Shown here piece by piece: positions 25,268 to 34,592 of a stretch of DNA of 64,000 bases. The stretch is taken from the NCBI RefSeq assembly GCF_002379585.1, contig NZ_DFUE01000039.1, positions 27,431-91,430 of the forward strand. The letters are read 5' to 3'. Numbering within the stretch: the stretch's first letter is position 1; every line of letters starts with the position of its first letter. This stretch comes from Pseudomonas sp. UBA4194. Lineage in GTDB: Bacteria > Pseudomonadota > Gammaproteobacteria > Pseudomonadales > Pseudomonadaceae. The notes beneath the pieces are model-generated. The model did not search any database. It saw nothing but the letters and a program-made list of their open reading frames with translations, and was not told where the DNA came from. The position numbers and the translations under genes are program-made.

Positions 25268-26340
25268 TTGCGCCTCCGCAGGCGCAGCCGTTCCAGGCGC
25301 TGGCGCCACTCGGGCGCGCTGGGCAAGAAATGGGGCTTGCGCAGAAAGCGTTGCAGAGGGAGGGTGGGTAAGCTTTCGCGCATGACCAGCAGCACGCTGA
25401 GCAGCAGCGCAGCACCCAGTGGCCAGTCATACAGCGCCTGGATCGGGCGCGCCTGGGTCGGCTTCTGATTGACCGGTTCGAGGGTATCCAGGGCCTCGCC
25501 GATGGCCTGTAACTGGTTGCCGTCACGGGCACGGAAATAGCGACCCCCCGTGATCTGGGCAATCTCTTGCAGCGTCGGCTCGTCCAGATCCAGGCTCGGA
25601 TTGAGCCCCAGCATCCCCAATGCGCCATCGGCACTGGGGTCGGCACCGATGCCGATGGTGTAGATCTTGACGTTTTCCTGGGCCGCCAGGCGCGCCGCAG
25701 TAAGGGGATGGATCTCGCCGCCGTTGTTGGCACCGTCCGTGACCAGAATCAGCACCCGACTCTGCGCGGGCCGCAAGCGCAGGCGCTTGAGGGCCAGGCC
25801 GATGGCGTCACCGATGGCGGTGTTCTTGCCGGCAATGCCGATCCGCGCTTCGTCGAGCCAAGTGCGCACCGTGGGCCGGTCGAAGGTCAGCGGCGCCTGC
25901 AGATAGGCCTTGCTGCCAAACAGGATCAAGCCCACACGGTCGCCCTGGCGATGCTCGAGAAAGTCTCCCAGCAGGTTCTTCACCAGGCTCAAGCGGCTGA
26001 TGTCATCGTTCTGCCAGCGCATGTCGGGGTAGTCCATCGAGCCCGATACATCCACGGCCACCAACAGGTCACGGCCACTGGCAGCGATGGGGAGGGGCTC
26101 GCCCAGCCATTGCGGGCGCGCCGCTGCGATCAGCAACAGCAGCCACAACAGCACGAAGGGCGCCTGGTGCCGCCAGGTCGGCAGGTTGATCCGCGCCCGG
26201 CGCCCGGCCAGGCCTTCGAGTTCGTCCAGAAAGCTGATTTTCAGCGCTGGTTCGCCACTGTCGGCAGCCGGCAGCACCCACCGCGTCAACCACGGCAGTG
26301 GCAGCAGGGCAAAAATCCACGGCCAGGCGAACTCAAACAT
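25264..26340 (-). CDS. batA: BatA: membrane VWA-domain protein
   Basis: A 358-residue protein with two N-terminal TM segments (about 5-23 and 60-75), a cytoplasmic or periplasmic VWA domain with an intact MIDAS (DVSGS at 97-101, TAIGDAI near 174, TDG at 201-203) and a C-terminal TM around 315-333. The intact metal site means it can bind a partner carboxylate. In Bat operons BatA and BatB sit in the membrane with MoxR as the likely AAA+ partner. It overlaps the DUF4381 gene by eight bases. Confidence 0.93.
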   Translation of the reverse strand: MFEFAWPWIFALLPLPWLTRWVLPAADSGEPALKISFLDELEGLAGRRARINLPTWRHQAPFVLLWLLLLIAAARPQWLGEPLPIAASGRDLLVAVDVSGSMDYPDMRWQNDDISRLSLVKNLLGDFLEHRQGDRVGLILFGSKAYLQAPLTFDRPTVRTWLDEARIGIAGKNTAIGDAIGLALKRLRLRPAQSRVLILVTDGANNGGEIHPLTAARLAAQENVKIYTIGIGADPSADGALGMLGLNPSLDLDEPTLQEIAQITGGRYFRARDGNQLQAIGEALDTLEPVNQKPTQARPIQALYDWPLGAALLLSVLLVMRESLPTLPLQRFLRKPHFLPSAPEWRQRLERLRLRRRK

Positions 26341-26830
26341 GTTTGCGAATCCAGGTCTCGACCGCCTGGTTCAAGCCGGCGATGGCCTTGTCGTCCAGTC
26401 TGCACTCCGGCTTGTAGACGCCTTCGACCAGCACCATCCAGCGGGTCAGCCCCGCTGCCGGGCAACGGTTGTCCAGAAAGGCCAGCCATTGCCGGCCATT
26501 GAGGGTATGACTGTTAGCCGTGGGATAGTGGTTGCGGCACAAGCGCTTGAGCAGCCCATTGATCTGCTGCAGCCAGGCACCGGCGGGCGCCCCGTCGTAC
26601 GGCCTGGGCAGCCGCGCCAGTTCTTCCAGCGCACCCTGGCGCACCGGGTCCAGCGGTTGCTCGGCACGGGGCACGGGCACCGCCTTGCGCGGCAGGCGGT
26701 GACGCCAGTGCCACAGCGCCCAGGCGCCCAACGGCAGCAGTACCGCCAGCAACCACCAGCCTGGCGCAGGTGGCCAGAACCCGACGGCGGGTGGCGGGAT
26801 CAGAGGTTGCAGCTGTTCCAGGGCACTCAT
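26333..26830 (-). CDS. DUF4381 domain-containing membrane protein
   Basis: A 165-residue protein with a short Pro-rich N terminus, one TM helix (about 24-41, WWLLAVLLPLGAWALWHW), and a cytoplasmic helical domain with LNGLLKRLCRNHYP-like features of the DUF4381 family. It is a fixed member of the MoxR-Bat operons. Start at 26830 (MSALEQLQPLIPPP) is where homology begins and overlaps the DUF58 stop by four bases. Function unknown; probably a membrane partner of the VWA proteins. Confidence 0.88.
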   Translation of the reverse strand: MSALEQLQPLIPPPAVGFWPPAPGWWLLAVLLPLGAWALWHWRHRLPRKAVPVPRAEQPLDPVRQGALEELARLPRPYDGAPAGAWLQQINGLLKRLCRNHYPTANSHTLNGRQWLAFLDNRCPAAGLTRWMVLVEGVYKPECRLDDKAIAGLNQAVETWIRKHV

Positions 26831-27771
26831 TTGCGTTGCCCTGGCCGCTGTGGATTGAGGTACTCGCGCAGTTGCTCGATCATCTCGCTCTGAGTGCTCA
26901 AGGGCATCAACAGCACCCGCAGCTTCTGCGCGAGCAGTTCCCAACGGGCGATTCGTGCGTCGCTTTGCGCCCGATAAGCCAGACGCAGCTCGGGGTTCAA
27001 CGTGTCGAGTTCCAGCTGTCTGCCGCGCTGGCCGAAGCGCAACTGGCCCGCCGCCGGCAGGGCGTGATCGAGGGGGTCGGACACGGGCAGCAACAGCAGG
27101 TCGCAATGGCGCGACAGCAAGCTGAGTTGCTGTTCGGCGCCGTCCACCAGCGCCCGTTCGTCACAGATGACAATGGCCAGGCTGCCCGGCCTCAGCACTT
27201 CGCGGGCTCGGCGCAGGGCCATGCCCAGGGCATCGCTTTCCGGCAGGGCTTCGGTGTGCAGCGACTGGTTGACCCGCACCAGACGGTTGAGCAATTGCAG
27301 CAGGCTCTGCTTGCTGCGTCGTGGCTTGATCTCGTAGTGCTCGCCGTCGCCGAACACCAGGCCACCGACCCGATCGTTGTGCCCCAGTGCTGCCCACCCG
27401 ATCAATGCGGCGGCCTGGGCTGCCAGCACCGACTTGAACATCTGCCCGGAACCGAAAAACAGCCGTCGGCTCTGCTCCACCAGAATGAAGATGGGCCGCT
27501 CGCGTTCTTCGTGAAACAGCTTGGTATGGGGTTCCTGGGTTCGTGCGGTGACCCGCCAGTCGATGCTGCGCACGTCATCGCCCGCCTGGTAGACCCGCAC
27601 CTGGTCGAAGTCCACGCCGCGCCCGCGCAGCTTGGAGTGGTGCAGGCCGATCAGCGGGCTGCGCTGGGCCGGAGTGGAAAACAGCTGTACCTCGCGCACG
27701 CGATGGCGCATCTCGATCAGCTCGGACAGGCTGATGCGAATGCCGGGCGCCGATGCCAGGTCGGTGGCCAT
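26827..27771 (-). CDS. DUF58 domain-containing protein
   Basis: A 314-residue cytoplasmic protein with the DUF58 signature RVYQAGDDVRSIDWRVTART and a VWA-like core (FILVEQSRRLFFGS, VICDERALV). The VWA-like site FILVEQS has a Glu where VWA proteins have the first MIDAS Asp, as is common in DUF58. It is the second gene of the MoxR-Bat operon. Start 27771 leaves a 4-base gap to moxR; an ATG at 27798 would overlap moxR by 23 bases. Neither has a strong ribosome site, so the start is uncertain. Confidence 0.88.
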   Translation of the reverse strand: MATDLASAPGIRISLSELIEMRHRVREVQLFSTPAQRSPLIGLHHSKLRGRGVDFDQVRVYQAGDDVRSIDWRVTARTQEPHTKLFHEERERPIFILVEQSRRLFFGSGQMFKSVLAAQAAALIGWAALGHNDRVGGLVFGDGEHYEIKPRRSKQSLLQLLNRLVRVNQSLHTEALPESDALGMALRRAREVLRPGSLAIVICDERALVDGAEQQLSLLSRHCDLLLLPVSDPLDHALPAAGQLRFGQRGRQLELDTLNPELRLAYRAQSDARIARWELLAQKLRVLLMPLSTQSEMIEQLREYLNPQRPGQRK

Positions 27772-27775
27772 GGGG

Positions 27776-28735
<960 letters not shown>

Positions 28736-28877
28736 CGGTGACGGTTCCTGGAAGAAGGGACCGAGTACGCGAATAAGGGCGTCTTGGCCGGGGGCCACTA
28801 CTTTAATGCATTGGAGGGTGGGAGAGGAATCGGTTACTGGGCAAGTTTGAGGGGGCCATCCACCTCGCCTACCATCC

Positions 28878-29225
28878 TCACACCACCAGCGTTCCCAAGC
28901 CATCCAGCAGAATCCGCAGAGTCTGCTCGACCTCCGCCAGTTCCTGCGCATCACTGGCGTGAGTGATCTCCAGCACATCGTCGCCGCCGAACACCTCGGC
29001 GTCCTGGGCAGCCACTTCCACCAGCACCCGATCGGCACTCAAGGTCACTTTCAGGTCGCGCAGCAGGTAGGGCTCCTCGCCCAGGGTGATTTCCAGCTCT
29101 TGCTCGTCGGGGAAGCGCGTCATCAGGAACATCTCGCCCTGCGCGCCATGGCAGCAGAACAACGCCATGTCGTCTTCTTCTTCGTCGCGAGGGTTGGCCA
29201 TCAGCAGGGCGGCGGTGATGCGCAT
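28878..29225 (-). CDS. Conserved hypothetical protein
   Basis: A 115-residue acidic protein (MRITAALLMANPRDEEEDD, then a beta-rich part with FLMTRFPDEQELEI). No signal or TM. I do not recognise a family, but this small gene between moxR and gdhB recurs in Pseudomonas (PA3069 position, from memory). The codons have normal high-GC bias. A second start, MANPRDEEED, is nine codons in. The same frame stays open far into the opposite strand of gdhB, which is a GC-bias effect and not a larger gene. It may be the first gene of the moxR transcript or monocistronic. Confidence 0.75.
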   Translation of the reverse strand: MRITAALLMANPRDEEEDDMALFCCHGAQGEMFLMTRFPDEQELEITLGEEPYLLRDLKVTLSADRVLVEVAAQDAEVFGGDDVLEITHASDAQELAEVEQTLRILLDGLGTLVV

Positions 29226-29404
29226 GCAGGGTGTCCTGTCATATGAAAGTGGCAGGATTATACCCATATCGTCCGCAAAGCGCTGGAACGCCCGTGCCAG
29301 GACCCTCGTACGACAACACAGGCCTGACCGAATATGTCGCCGCACCGCAAGAGTGCACGTCGACCACTGGGTAAGCTGGGCAGTTGATGGACCTCTTGAA
29401 TTTT

Positions 29405-29453
29405 CCCCCCGCGTAGCGTCGGATCGCCTATGGTTGATCCGAACCGGGGGGGC
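29405..29453 (+). promoter_or_regulatory. Nested inverted repeat in the gdhB leader region
   Basis: A run of six C, then CGGATC-GCCTATGGTT-GATCCG (perfect 6-base inner arms with a 10-base loop), then a run of seven G form a two-level hairpin about 50 bases before the gdhB start. It may be an RNA structure in the gdhB leader or an operator. I see no strong promoter box near it. Nothing else is visible in the 276 bases between the hypothetical gene and gdhB. Confidence 0.35.
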
Positions 29454-29501
29454 GACTTGCGACGCTTCACTCAATAACAAAGCCCAAGCGGAGTACCACA
29501 G

Positions 29502-32500
29502 ATGGCGTTCTTCACCGCAGCCAGCAAGGCCGACTTCCAGCAACAACTGCAATCGGCCCTGGCTCAGCACATCAGCGATCAGGCATTGCCACAAGTAGCC
29601 CTGTTCGCCGATCAGTTCTTCGGCATCATCTCGCTGGACGAGCTTACCCAGCGCCGCCTCAGCGATCTGGCCGGCTGCACCCTTTCGGCCTGGCGCCTGC
29701 TGGAGCGGTTCGACCACGCCCAGCCCCAGGTGCGGGTGTACAACCCCGACTACGAGCGCCACGGCTGGCAATCGACCCATACCGCCGTTGAAGTGCTCCA
29801 CGAAGATTTGCCGTTCCTGGTGGACTCGGTGCGTACCGAACTCAACCGTCGCGGTTACAGCATCCACACCCTGCAGACCACCGTGCTCAGTGTGCGCCGC
29901 GGCAGCCAGGGCGAGTTGCTCGAAGTATTGCCCAAGGGCACCCAGGGCGAAGACGTGCTGCACGAGTCGCTGATGTACCTGGAAATCGACCGCTGCGCCA
30001 ACGCCACCGAGCTCAATGTGCTGGCCCGAGAGCTGGAGCAGGTGCTGGGCGAGGTCCGCACCGTGGTGCGCGACTTCGAGCCGATGAAGGCCAAGGTCCG
30101 CGACATGATCGCGCTGGTCGCCCAGAACACCTACAACACCGATACCCAGGAGAAGGCCGAAATCGAGGCCTTCCTGGAGTGGTTGACCGACAACCACTTC
30201 ACCTTCCTGGGTTACGAGGAATTCGAGGTCAATGCCGATGCCCAGGGTGGCCAGCTGTCCTACGACCCGCAATCCTTCCTCGGCCTGACCCGCCTGCTGC
30301 GTTCGGGCCTGAGCGCCGACGACCTGCACATCGAAGACTACGCCGTGCAGTACCTGCACGAGCCCATGCTGCTGTCGTTCGCCAAGGCTGCCCACCCGAG
30401 CCGCGTGCATCGCCCGGCGTACCCGGACTACGTGTCGATTCGCCAGATCGATGCCGATGGCAAGGTGATCAAGGAATGCCGCTTCATGGGCCTGTACACC
30501 TCCTCGGTGTACGGCGAGAGCGTGCGCGAGATTCCCTATATCCGCCGCAAGGTGGCGGAAGTCGAACGTCGCTCTGGCTTCCACCCCAAGGCGCACCTGG
30601 GCAAGGAATTGGCCCAGGTGGTGGAAGTACTGCCCCGCGATGACCTGTTCCAGACGCCCATCGACGAGCTGTTCAGCACTGTGATGTCGATCGTGCAGAT
30701 CCAGGAGCGCAACAAGATTCGCGTGTTCCTGCGCAAGGACCCCTACGGTCGTTTCTGCTACTGCCTGGCCTACGTCCCCCGCGATGTCTATTCCACCGAG
30801 GTGCGCCAGAAAATCCAGCAGGTGCTGATGGAGCGCCTCAAGGCCACCGATTGCGAGTTCTGGACGTTCTTCTCCGAGTCGGTGCTGGCGCGCGTGCAGC
30901 TGATTCTGCGGGTCGACCCGAAAAATCGCATCGATATCGACCCGCAACAGCTGGAAAACGAAGTGATCCAGGCCTGTCGCTCGTGGCAGGACGACTACGC
31001 CAGCCTGACCATCGAAAGCTTCGGGGAAGCGGCGGGTACCAATGTGCTGGCCGATTTCCCCAAGGGTTTCCCGGCCGGGTTCCGTGAGCGCTTCGCCGCG
31101 CATTCGGCAGTGGTCGACATGCAGCACGTGCTGGCGTTGTCCGACAGCCGTCCGTTGGTGATGAGCTTCTACCAGCCGCTGGCCCAGGGCGGCGAGCGCC
31201 AGTTGCACTGCAAGCTGTACCACGCCGATACGCCCCTGGCGCTGTCCGACGTGCTGCCGATTCTGGAAAACCTCGGCTTGCGTGTGCTGGGCGAGTTTCC
31301 TTATCGCCTGCGCCACCGCAGTGGCCGCGAGTTCTGGATTCACGATTTTGCCTTCACCTACAGCGAAGGCCTGAACCTGGACATCCAGCAGCTCAACGAC
31401 ACCCTGCAGGATGCCTTTGTGCACATCGTGCGCGGCGATGCCGAGAACGATGCCTTCAACCGCCTGGTATTGACCGCCGGCTTGCCGTGGCGCGATGTGG
31501 CGCTGCTGCGTGCCTACGCGCGCTACCTGAAACAGATCCGCCTGGGCTTCGATCTGGGCTACATCGCCAGCACCCTGAACAACCACACCGATATCGCCCG
31601 CGAGCTGACCCGGTTGTTCAAGACCCGCTTCTACCTGGCGCGCAAGCTTGCCGGGGACGATCTGGACGACAAGCAGCAACGCCTGGAACAGGCCATTCTG
31701 ACCGCCCTGGATGACGTCCAGGTGCTTAACGAAGACCGTATCCTGCGTCGCTACCTGGACCTGATCAAAGCCACCCTGCGCACCAACTTCTACCAGACCG
31801 ATGGCAATGGCCAGGCGAAGTCGTACTTCAGCTTCAAGTTCAACCCCAAGCTGATCCCCGAACTACCCAAGCCGGTGCCCAAGTTCGAGATCTTCGTCTA
31901 TTCGCCTCGGGTCGAAGGCGTGCATCTGCGCTTCGGCAACGTGGCCCGTGGCGGCCTGCGCTGGTCGGACCGCGAGGAAGATTTCCGTACCGAGGTGCTG
32001 GGTCTGGTGAAGGCGCAACACGTGAAGAACTCGGTGATCGTACCGGTGGGCGCCAAGGGCGGCTTCGTACCGCGTCGCCTGCCGCTGGGCGGCGGCCGCG
32101 ACGAGATCCAGAACGAGGCCATCGCCTGCTACCGGATCTTCATCTCGGGCTTGCTGGACATCACCGACAACCTCAAGGACGGCAGCGTGGTGCCGCCGGT
32201 CAACGTGGTGCGCCACGATGACGACGACCCCTACCTGGTGGTGGCAGCGGACAAGGGCACCGCGACCTTTTCCGACATCGCCAACGGCATCGCCATCGAT
32301 TACGGCTTCTGGCTGGGCGACGCCTTCGCCTCTGGCGGTTCGGCCGGCTACGACCACAAGAAGATGGGCATCACCGCCAAGGGCGCCTGGGTGGGTGTAC
32401 AGCGTCACTTCCGCGAACGCGGCATCAACGTCCAGCAAGACAGCATCACCGTGATCGGTGTGGGTGACATGGCCGGCGATGTGTTCGGCAATGGCCTGCT

Positions 32501-34361
32501 GATGTCCGACAAACTGCAGCTGGTAGCAGCCTTCAACCACCTGCACATCTTCATCGACCCGAACCCCGAACCGGCCAGCAGTTTTGCCGAGCGGCGCCGT
32601 CTGTACGACCTGCCGCGTTCGGCCTGGAGTGACTACGACACCTCGATCATGTCGGCGGGTGGCGGCATCTTCTCGCGCAGCGCCAAGAGCATTGCCATCA
32701 GCCCGCAGATGAAAGAGCGTTTTGACATCCAGGCTGACAAGCTGACGCCCACCGAACTGCTCAATGCACTGCTCAAGGCGCCGGTCGATCTGCTGTGGAA
32801 CGGCGGTATCGGCACCTATGTGAAGTCCAGCGACGAAAGCCACGCCGATGTCGGCGACAAGGCCAACGACGCGCTGCGTGTCAACGGCAACGAACTGCGC
32901 TGCAAGGTGGTGGGCGAGGGCGGTAACCTGGGCATGACCCAACTGGGTCGCGTCGAGTTCGGCCTGGCCGGCGGTGCCACCAACACCGACTTCATCGACA
33001 ACGCCGCAGGGGTAGACTGCTCCGACCACGAGGTCAACATCAAGATCCTGCTCAACGAAGTGGTGCAGGCCGGCGACATGACCGAGAAGCAGCGCAACCT
33101 GCTGCTGGGCAGCATGACCGACGAGGTCGGCAGCCTGGTGCTGGGCAACAACTACAAGCAGACCCAGGCGTTGTCCCTGGCGGCGCGTCGTGCCTACGAG
33201 CGCATCGCCGAGTACCGTCGCTTGATGGCCGACCTCGAAGTGCGGGGCAAGCTGGACCGCGCCATCGAGTTTCTGCCCACCGAGGAGCAGCTCAACGAGC
33301 GCGTGGCGGCCAACCAGGGCCTGACACGGGCGGAGCTGTCGGTACTGATCTCGTACAGCAAGATCGACCTGAACGAAGCGCTGCTGGCGTCCCAGGTGCC
33401 AGACGACACCTACCTGACCCGCGACATGGAAACCGCGTTTCCGCCGTCTCTGGTCAGCAAGTACGCCGAGGCCATGCGCAGTCATCGCCTGAAGCGCGAG
33501 ATCGTCAGCACCCAGATCGCCAACGATCTGGTCAACAACATGGGCATCACTTTCGTGCAGCGCTTGAAGGAGTCCACGGGCATGACCCCGGCCAATGTCG
33601 CCGGGGCCTACGTGATCGTGCGGGACATCTTCCACCTGCCTCATTGGTTCCGTCAGATCGAGGCGCTGGACTATCAGGTGTCCGCCGATGTGCAACTGGC
33701 GTTGATGGACGAACTGATGCGTCTGGGCCGCCGTGCCACCCGCTGGTTCCTGCGCAGCCGTCGCAACGAGCTGGACGCCGGCCGTGACGTGGCGCACTTC
33801 GGGCCGCACATCGCCGCGCTGGGGCTCAAGCTCGACGAACTGTTGGAAGGCCCGACCCGTGAGCGCTGGCAGGCGCGTTATCAGGGCTATGTGGAATCGG
33901 GTGTGCCGGAGCTGCTGGCACGCATGGTTGCCGGTACCAGCCACTTGTATACCCTGCTGCCGATCATCGAGGCCTCTGACGTGACCGGTCAGAATGCCGC
34001 CGAAGTGGCCAAGGCGTTCTTCGCCGTGGGCAGCAAGCTGGACCTGACCTGGTACCTGCAGCAGATCAGCAGCTTGCCGGTGGAGAACAACTGGCAGGCC
34101 CTGGCCCGCGAGGCGTTCCGCGACGATATCGACCTGCAACAACGGGCGATCACCATTTCGGTACTGCAGATGCAGGACGCCCCAGCCGATGTGCAGGAGC
34201 GTCTGGACCTGTGGCTGGAGCAGCACGAAGTGATGGTCAAGCGCTGGCGCGCCATGCTCGACGAGATCAAGGCCGCGAGCGGGACCGATTACGCGATGTA
34301 TGCCGTGGCGAATCGGGAGCTGATGGATCTGGCGTTGAGTGGGACCAGCAACGTCGTTTGA
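29502..34361 (+). CDS. gdhB: NAD-specific glutamate dehydrogenase, 180-kDa class
   Basis: A 1619-residue cytosolic enzyme that deaminates glutamate to 2-oxoglutarate, feeding arginine and glutamate carbon into the TCA cycle. Length and domain layout are those of the large GDH-180 class: long N-terminal regulatory ACT-like region (1-700) with WLTDNHFTFLGYEEF, the catalytic core about 790-1230 containing GGLRWSDREEDFRTEVLGL and VPVGAKGGFVP (catalytic Lys region), the NAD-binding part with VIGVGDMAGDVFGNG, and a long helical C-terminal region. In P. aeruginosa the enzyme (PA3068) is induced by arginine through ArgR and allosterically controlled; I cannot show an ArgR site here. It is convergent with acnB. 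Confidence 0.97.
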   Translation: MAFFTAASKADFQQQLQSALAQHISDQALPQVALFADQFFGIISLDELTQRRLSDLAGCTLSAWRLLERFDHAQPQVRVYNPDYERHGWQSTHTAVEVLHEDLPFLVDSVRTELNRRGYSIHTLQTTVLSVRRGSQGELLEVLPKGTQGEDVLHESLMYLEIDRCANATELNVLARELEQVLGEVRTVVRDFEPMKAKVRDMIALVAQNTYNTDTQEKAEIEAFLEWLTDNHFTFLGYEEFEVNADAQGGQLSYDPQSFLGLTRLLRSGLSADDLHIEDYAVQYLHEPMLLSFAKAAHPSRVHRPAYPDYVSIRQIDADGKVIKECRFMGLYTSSVYGESVREIPYIRRKVAEVERRSGFHPKAHLGKELAQVVEVLPRDDLFQTPIDELFSTVMSIVQIQERNKIRVFLRKDPYGRFCYCLAYVPRDVYSTEVRQKIQQVLMERLKATDCEFWTFFSESVLARVQLILRVDPKNRIDIDPQQLENEVIQACRSWQDDYASLTIESFGEAAGTNVLADFPKGFPAGFRERFAAHSAVVDMQHVLALSDSRPLVMSFYQPLAQGGERQLHCKLYHADTPLALSDVLPILENLGLRVLGEFPYRLRHRSGREFWIHDFAFTYSEGLNLDIQQLNDTLQDAFVHIVRGDAENDAFNRLVLTAGLPWRDVALLRAYARYLKQIRLGFDLGYIASTLNNHTDIARELTRLFKTRFYLARKLAGDDLDDKQQRLEQAILTALDDVQVLNEDRILRRYLDLIKATLRTNFYQTDGNGQAKSYFSFKFNPKLIPELPKPVPKFEIFVYSPRVEGVHLRFGNVARGGLRWSDREEDFRTEVLGLVKAQHVKNSVIVPVGAKGGFVPRRLPLGGGRDEIQNEAIACYRIFISGLLDITDNLKDGSVVPPVNVVRHDDDDPYLVVAADKGTATFSDIANGIAIDYGFWLGDAFASGGSAGYDHKKMGITAKGAWVGVQRHFRERGINVQQDSITVIGVGDMAGDVFGNGLLMSDKLQLVAAFNHLHIFIDPNPEPASSFAERRRLYDLPRSAWSDYDTSIMSAGGGIFSRSAKSIAISPQMKERFDIQADKLTPTELLNALLKAPVDLLWNGGIGTYVKSSDESHADVGDKANDALRVNGNELRCKVVGEGGNLGMTQLGRVEFGLAGGATNTDFIDNAAGVDCSDHEVNIKILLNEVVQAGDMTEKQRNLLLGSMTDEVGSLVLGNNYKQTQALSLAARRAYERIAEYRRLMADLEVRGKLDRAIEFLPTEEQLNERVAANQGLTRAELSVLISYSKIDLNEALLASQVPDDTYLTRDMETAFPPSLVSKYAEAMRSHRLKREIVSTQIANDLVNNMGITFVQRLKESTGMTPANVAGAYVIVRDIFHLPHWFRQIEALDYQVSADVQLALMDELMRLGRRATRWFLRSRRNELDAGRDVAHFGPHIAALGLKLDELLEGPTRERWQARYQGYVESGVPELLARMVAGTSHLYTLLPIIEASDVTGQNAAEVAKAFFAVGSKLDLTWYLQQISSLPVENNWQALAREAFRDDIDLQQRAITISVLQMQDAPADVQERLDLWLEQHEVMVKRWRAMLDEIKAASGTDYAMYAVANRELMDLALSGTSNVV

Positions 34362-34401
34362 CGGTTAGGGGGCTGGCTTTGTAGCGGCGTTGCATGGTCC
34401 G

Positions 34402-34500
34402 CTCTCCCTGAGGGAGAGGGGTCAACAGCTCCCTCTCCCCCAGGGAGAGGGCTGGGGTGAGGGGACCATCCAACCCAAATCCCAGGCCCGTCCCAAATCC
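34402..34500. repeat. Second copy of the CCCTCTCCC/GGGGTGAGGGGA repeat family
   Basis: Contains CTCTCCCTGAGGGAGAG (34402-34419 region) and CCCTCTCCC-CCA-GGGAGAGGG (34431-34451), then GCTGGGGTGAGGGGACCATC and a tail with AATCCC repeats. The last 40 bases match the tail of the element at 16073-16134. It fills most of the gap after gdhB. Confidence 0.7.
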
Positions 34501-34511
34501 CACATTCCCAT

Positions 34512-34537
34512 CCCAACCCCAACCCCAACCCCAACCC
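34512..34537. repeat. C4A2 hexanucleotide microsatellite (G4-capable on the minus strand)
   Basis: Units CCCAA, then CCCCAA three times, then CCC: four and a fraction copies of a C4A2 hexamer. On the minus strand this gives five runs of three or four G with two-T spacers, enough for an intramolecular G-quadruplex. It abuts the T-tract of the acnB terminator on the minus strand. Confidence 0.85.
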
Positions 34538-34570
34538 AAAAAAAAGCCCGTCATCAGACGGGCTTTCTTC
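34538..34570. terminator. Bidirectional terminator between gdhB and acnB
   Basis: A-run, AGCCCGTC-ATCA-GACGGGCT, T-rich: the stem is perfect with a 4-base loop, giving a T-run on both strands. It can end gdhB on the plus strand and acnB (stop 23 bases away) on the minus strand. Confidence 0.93.
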
Positions 34571-34592
34571 TGCAACTCATTCAATCAGACCA

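Noticed and set aside
29450..29465. GG-N10-GC spacing before gdhB resembling a sigma-54 promoter.
   Set aside because: The -24 element would be a G run instead of TGGCAC, so only spacing fits.
28878..31679. A 933-codon open frame on the minus strand that joins the small hypothetical gene to sequence opposite gdhB.
   Set aside because: Only the last 115 codons (29225 down) are supported as a gene. The rest lies antisense to well-supported gdhB codons and its translation is low-complexity, as is usual opposite high-GC genes.
31863..34226. Long minus-strand open frame opposite the gdhB C-terminal half.
   Set aside because: Shadow of a high-GC gene; the protein is Val/Gln/His-rich with no recognisable family and no ribosome site.
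34512..34537. Direct repeats considered as a CRISPR array.
   Set aside because: Hexamer units without spacers are a microsatellite; there are no cas genes anywhere in the window.
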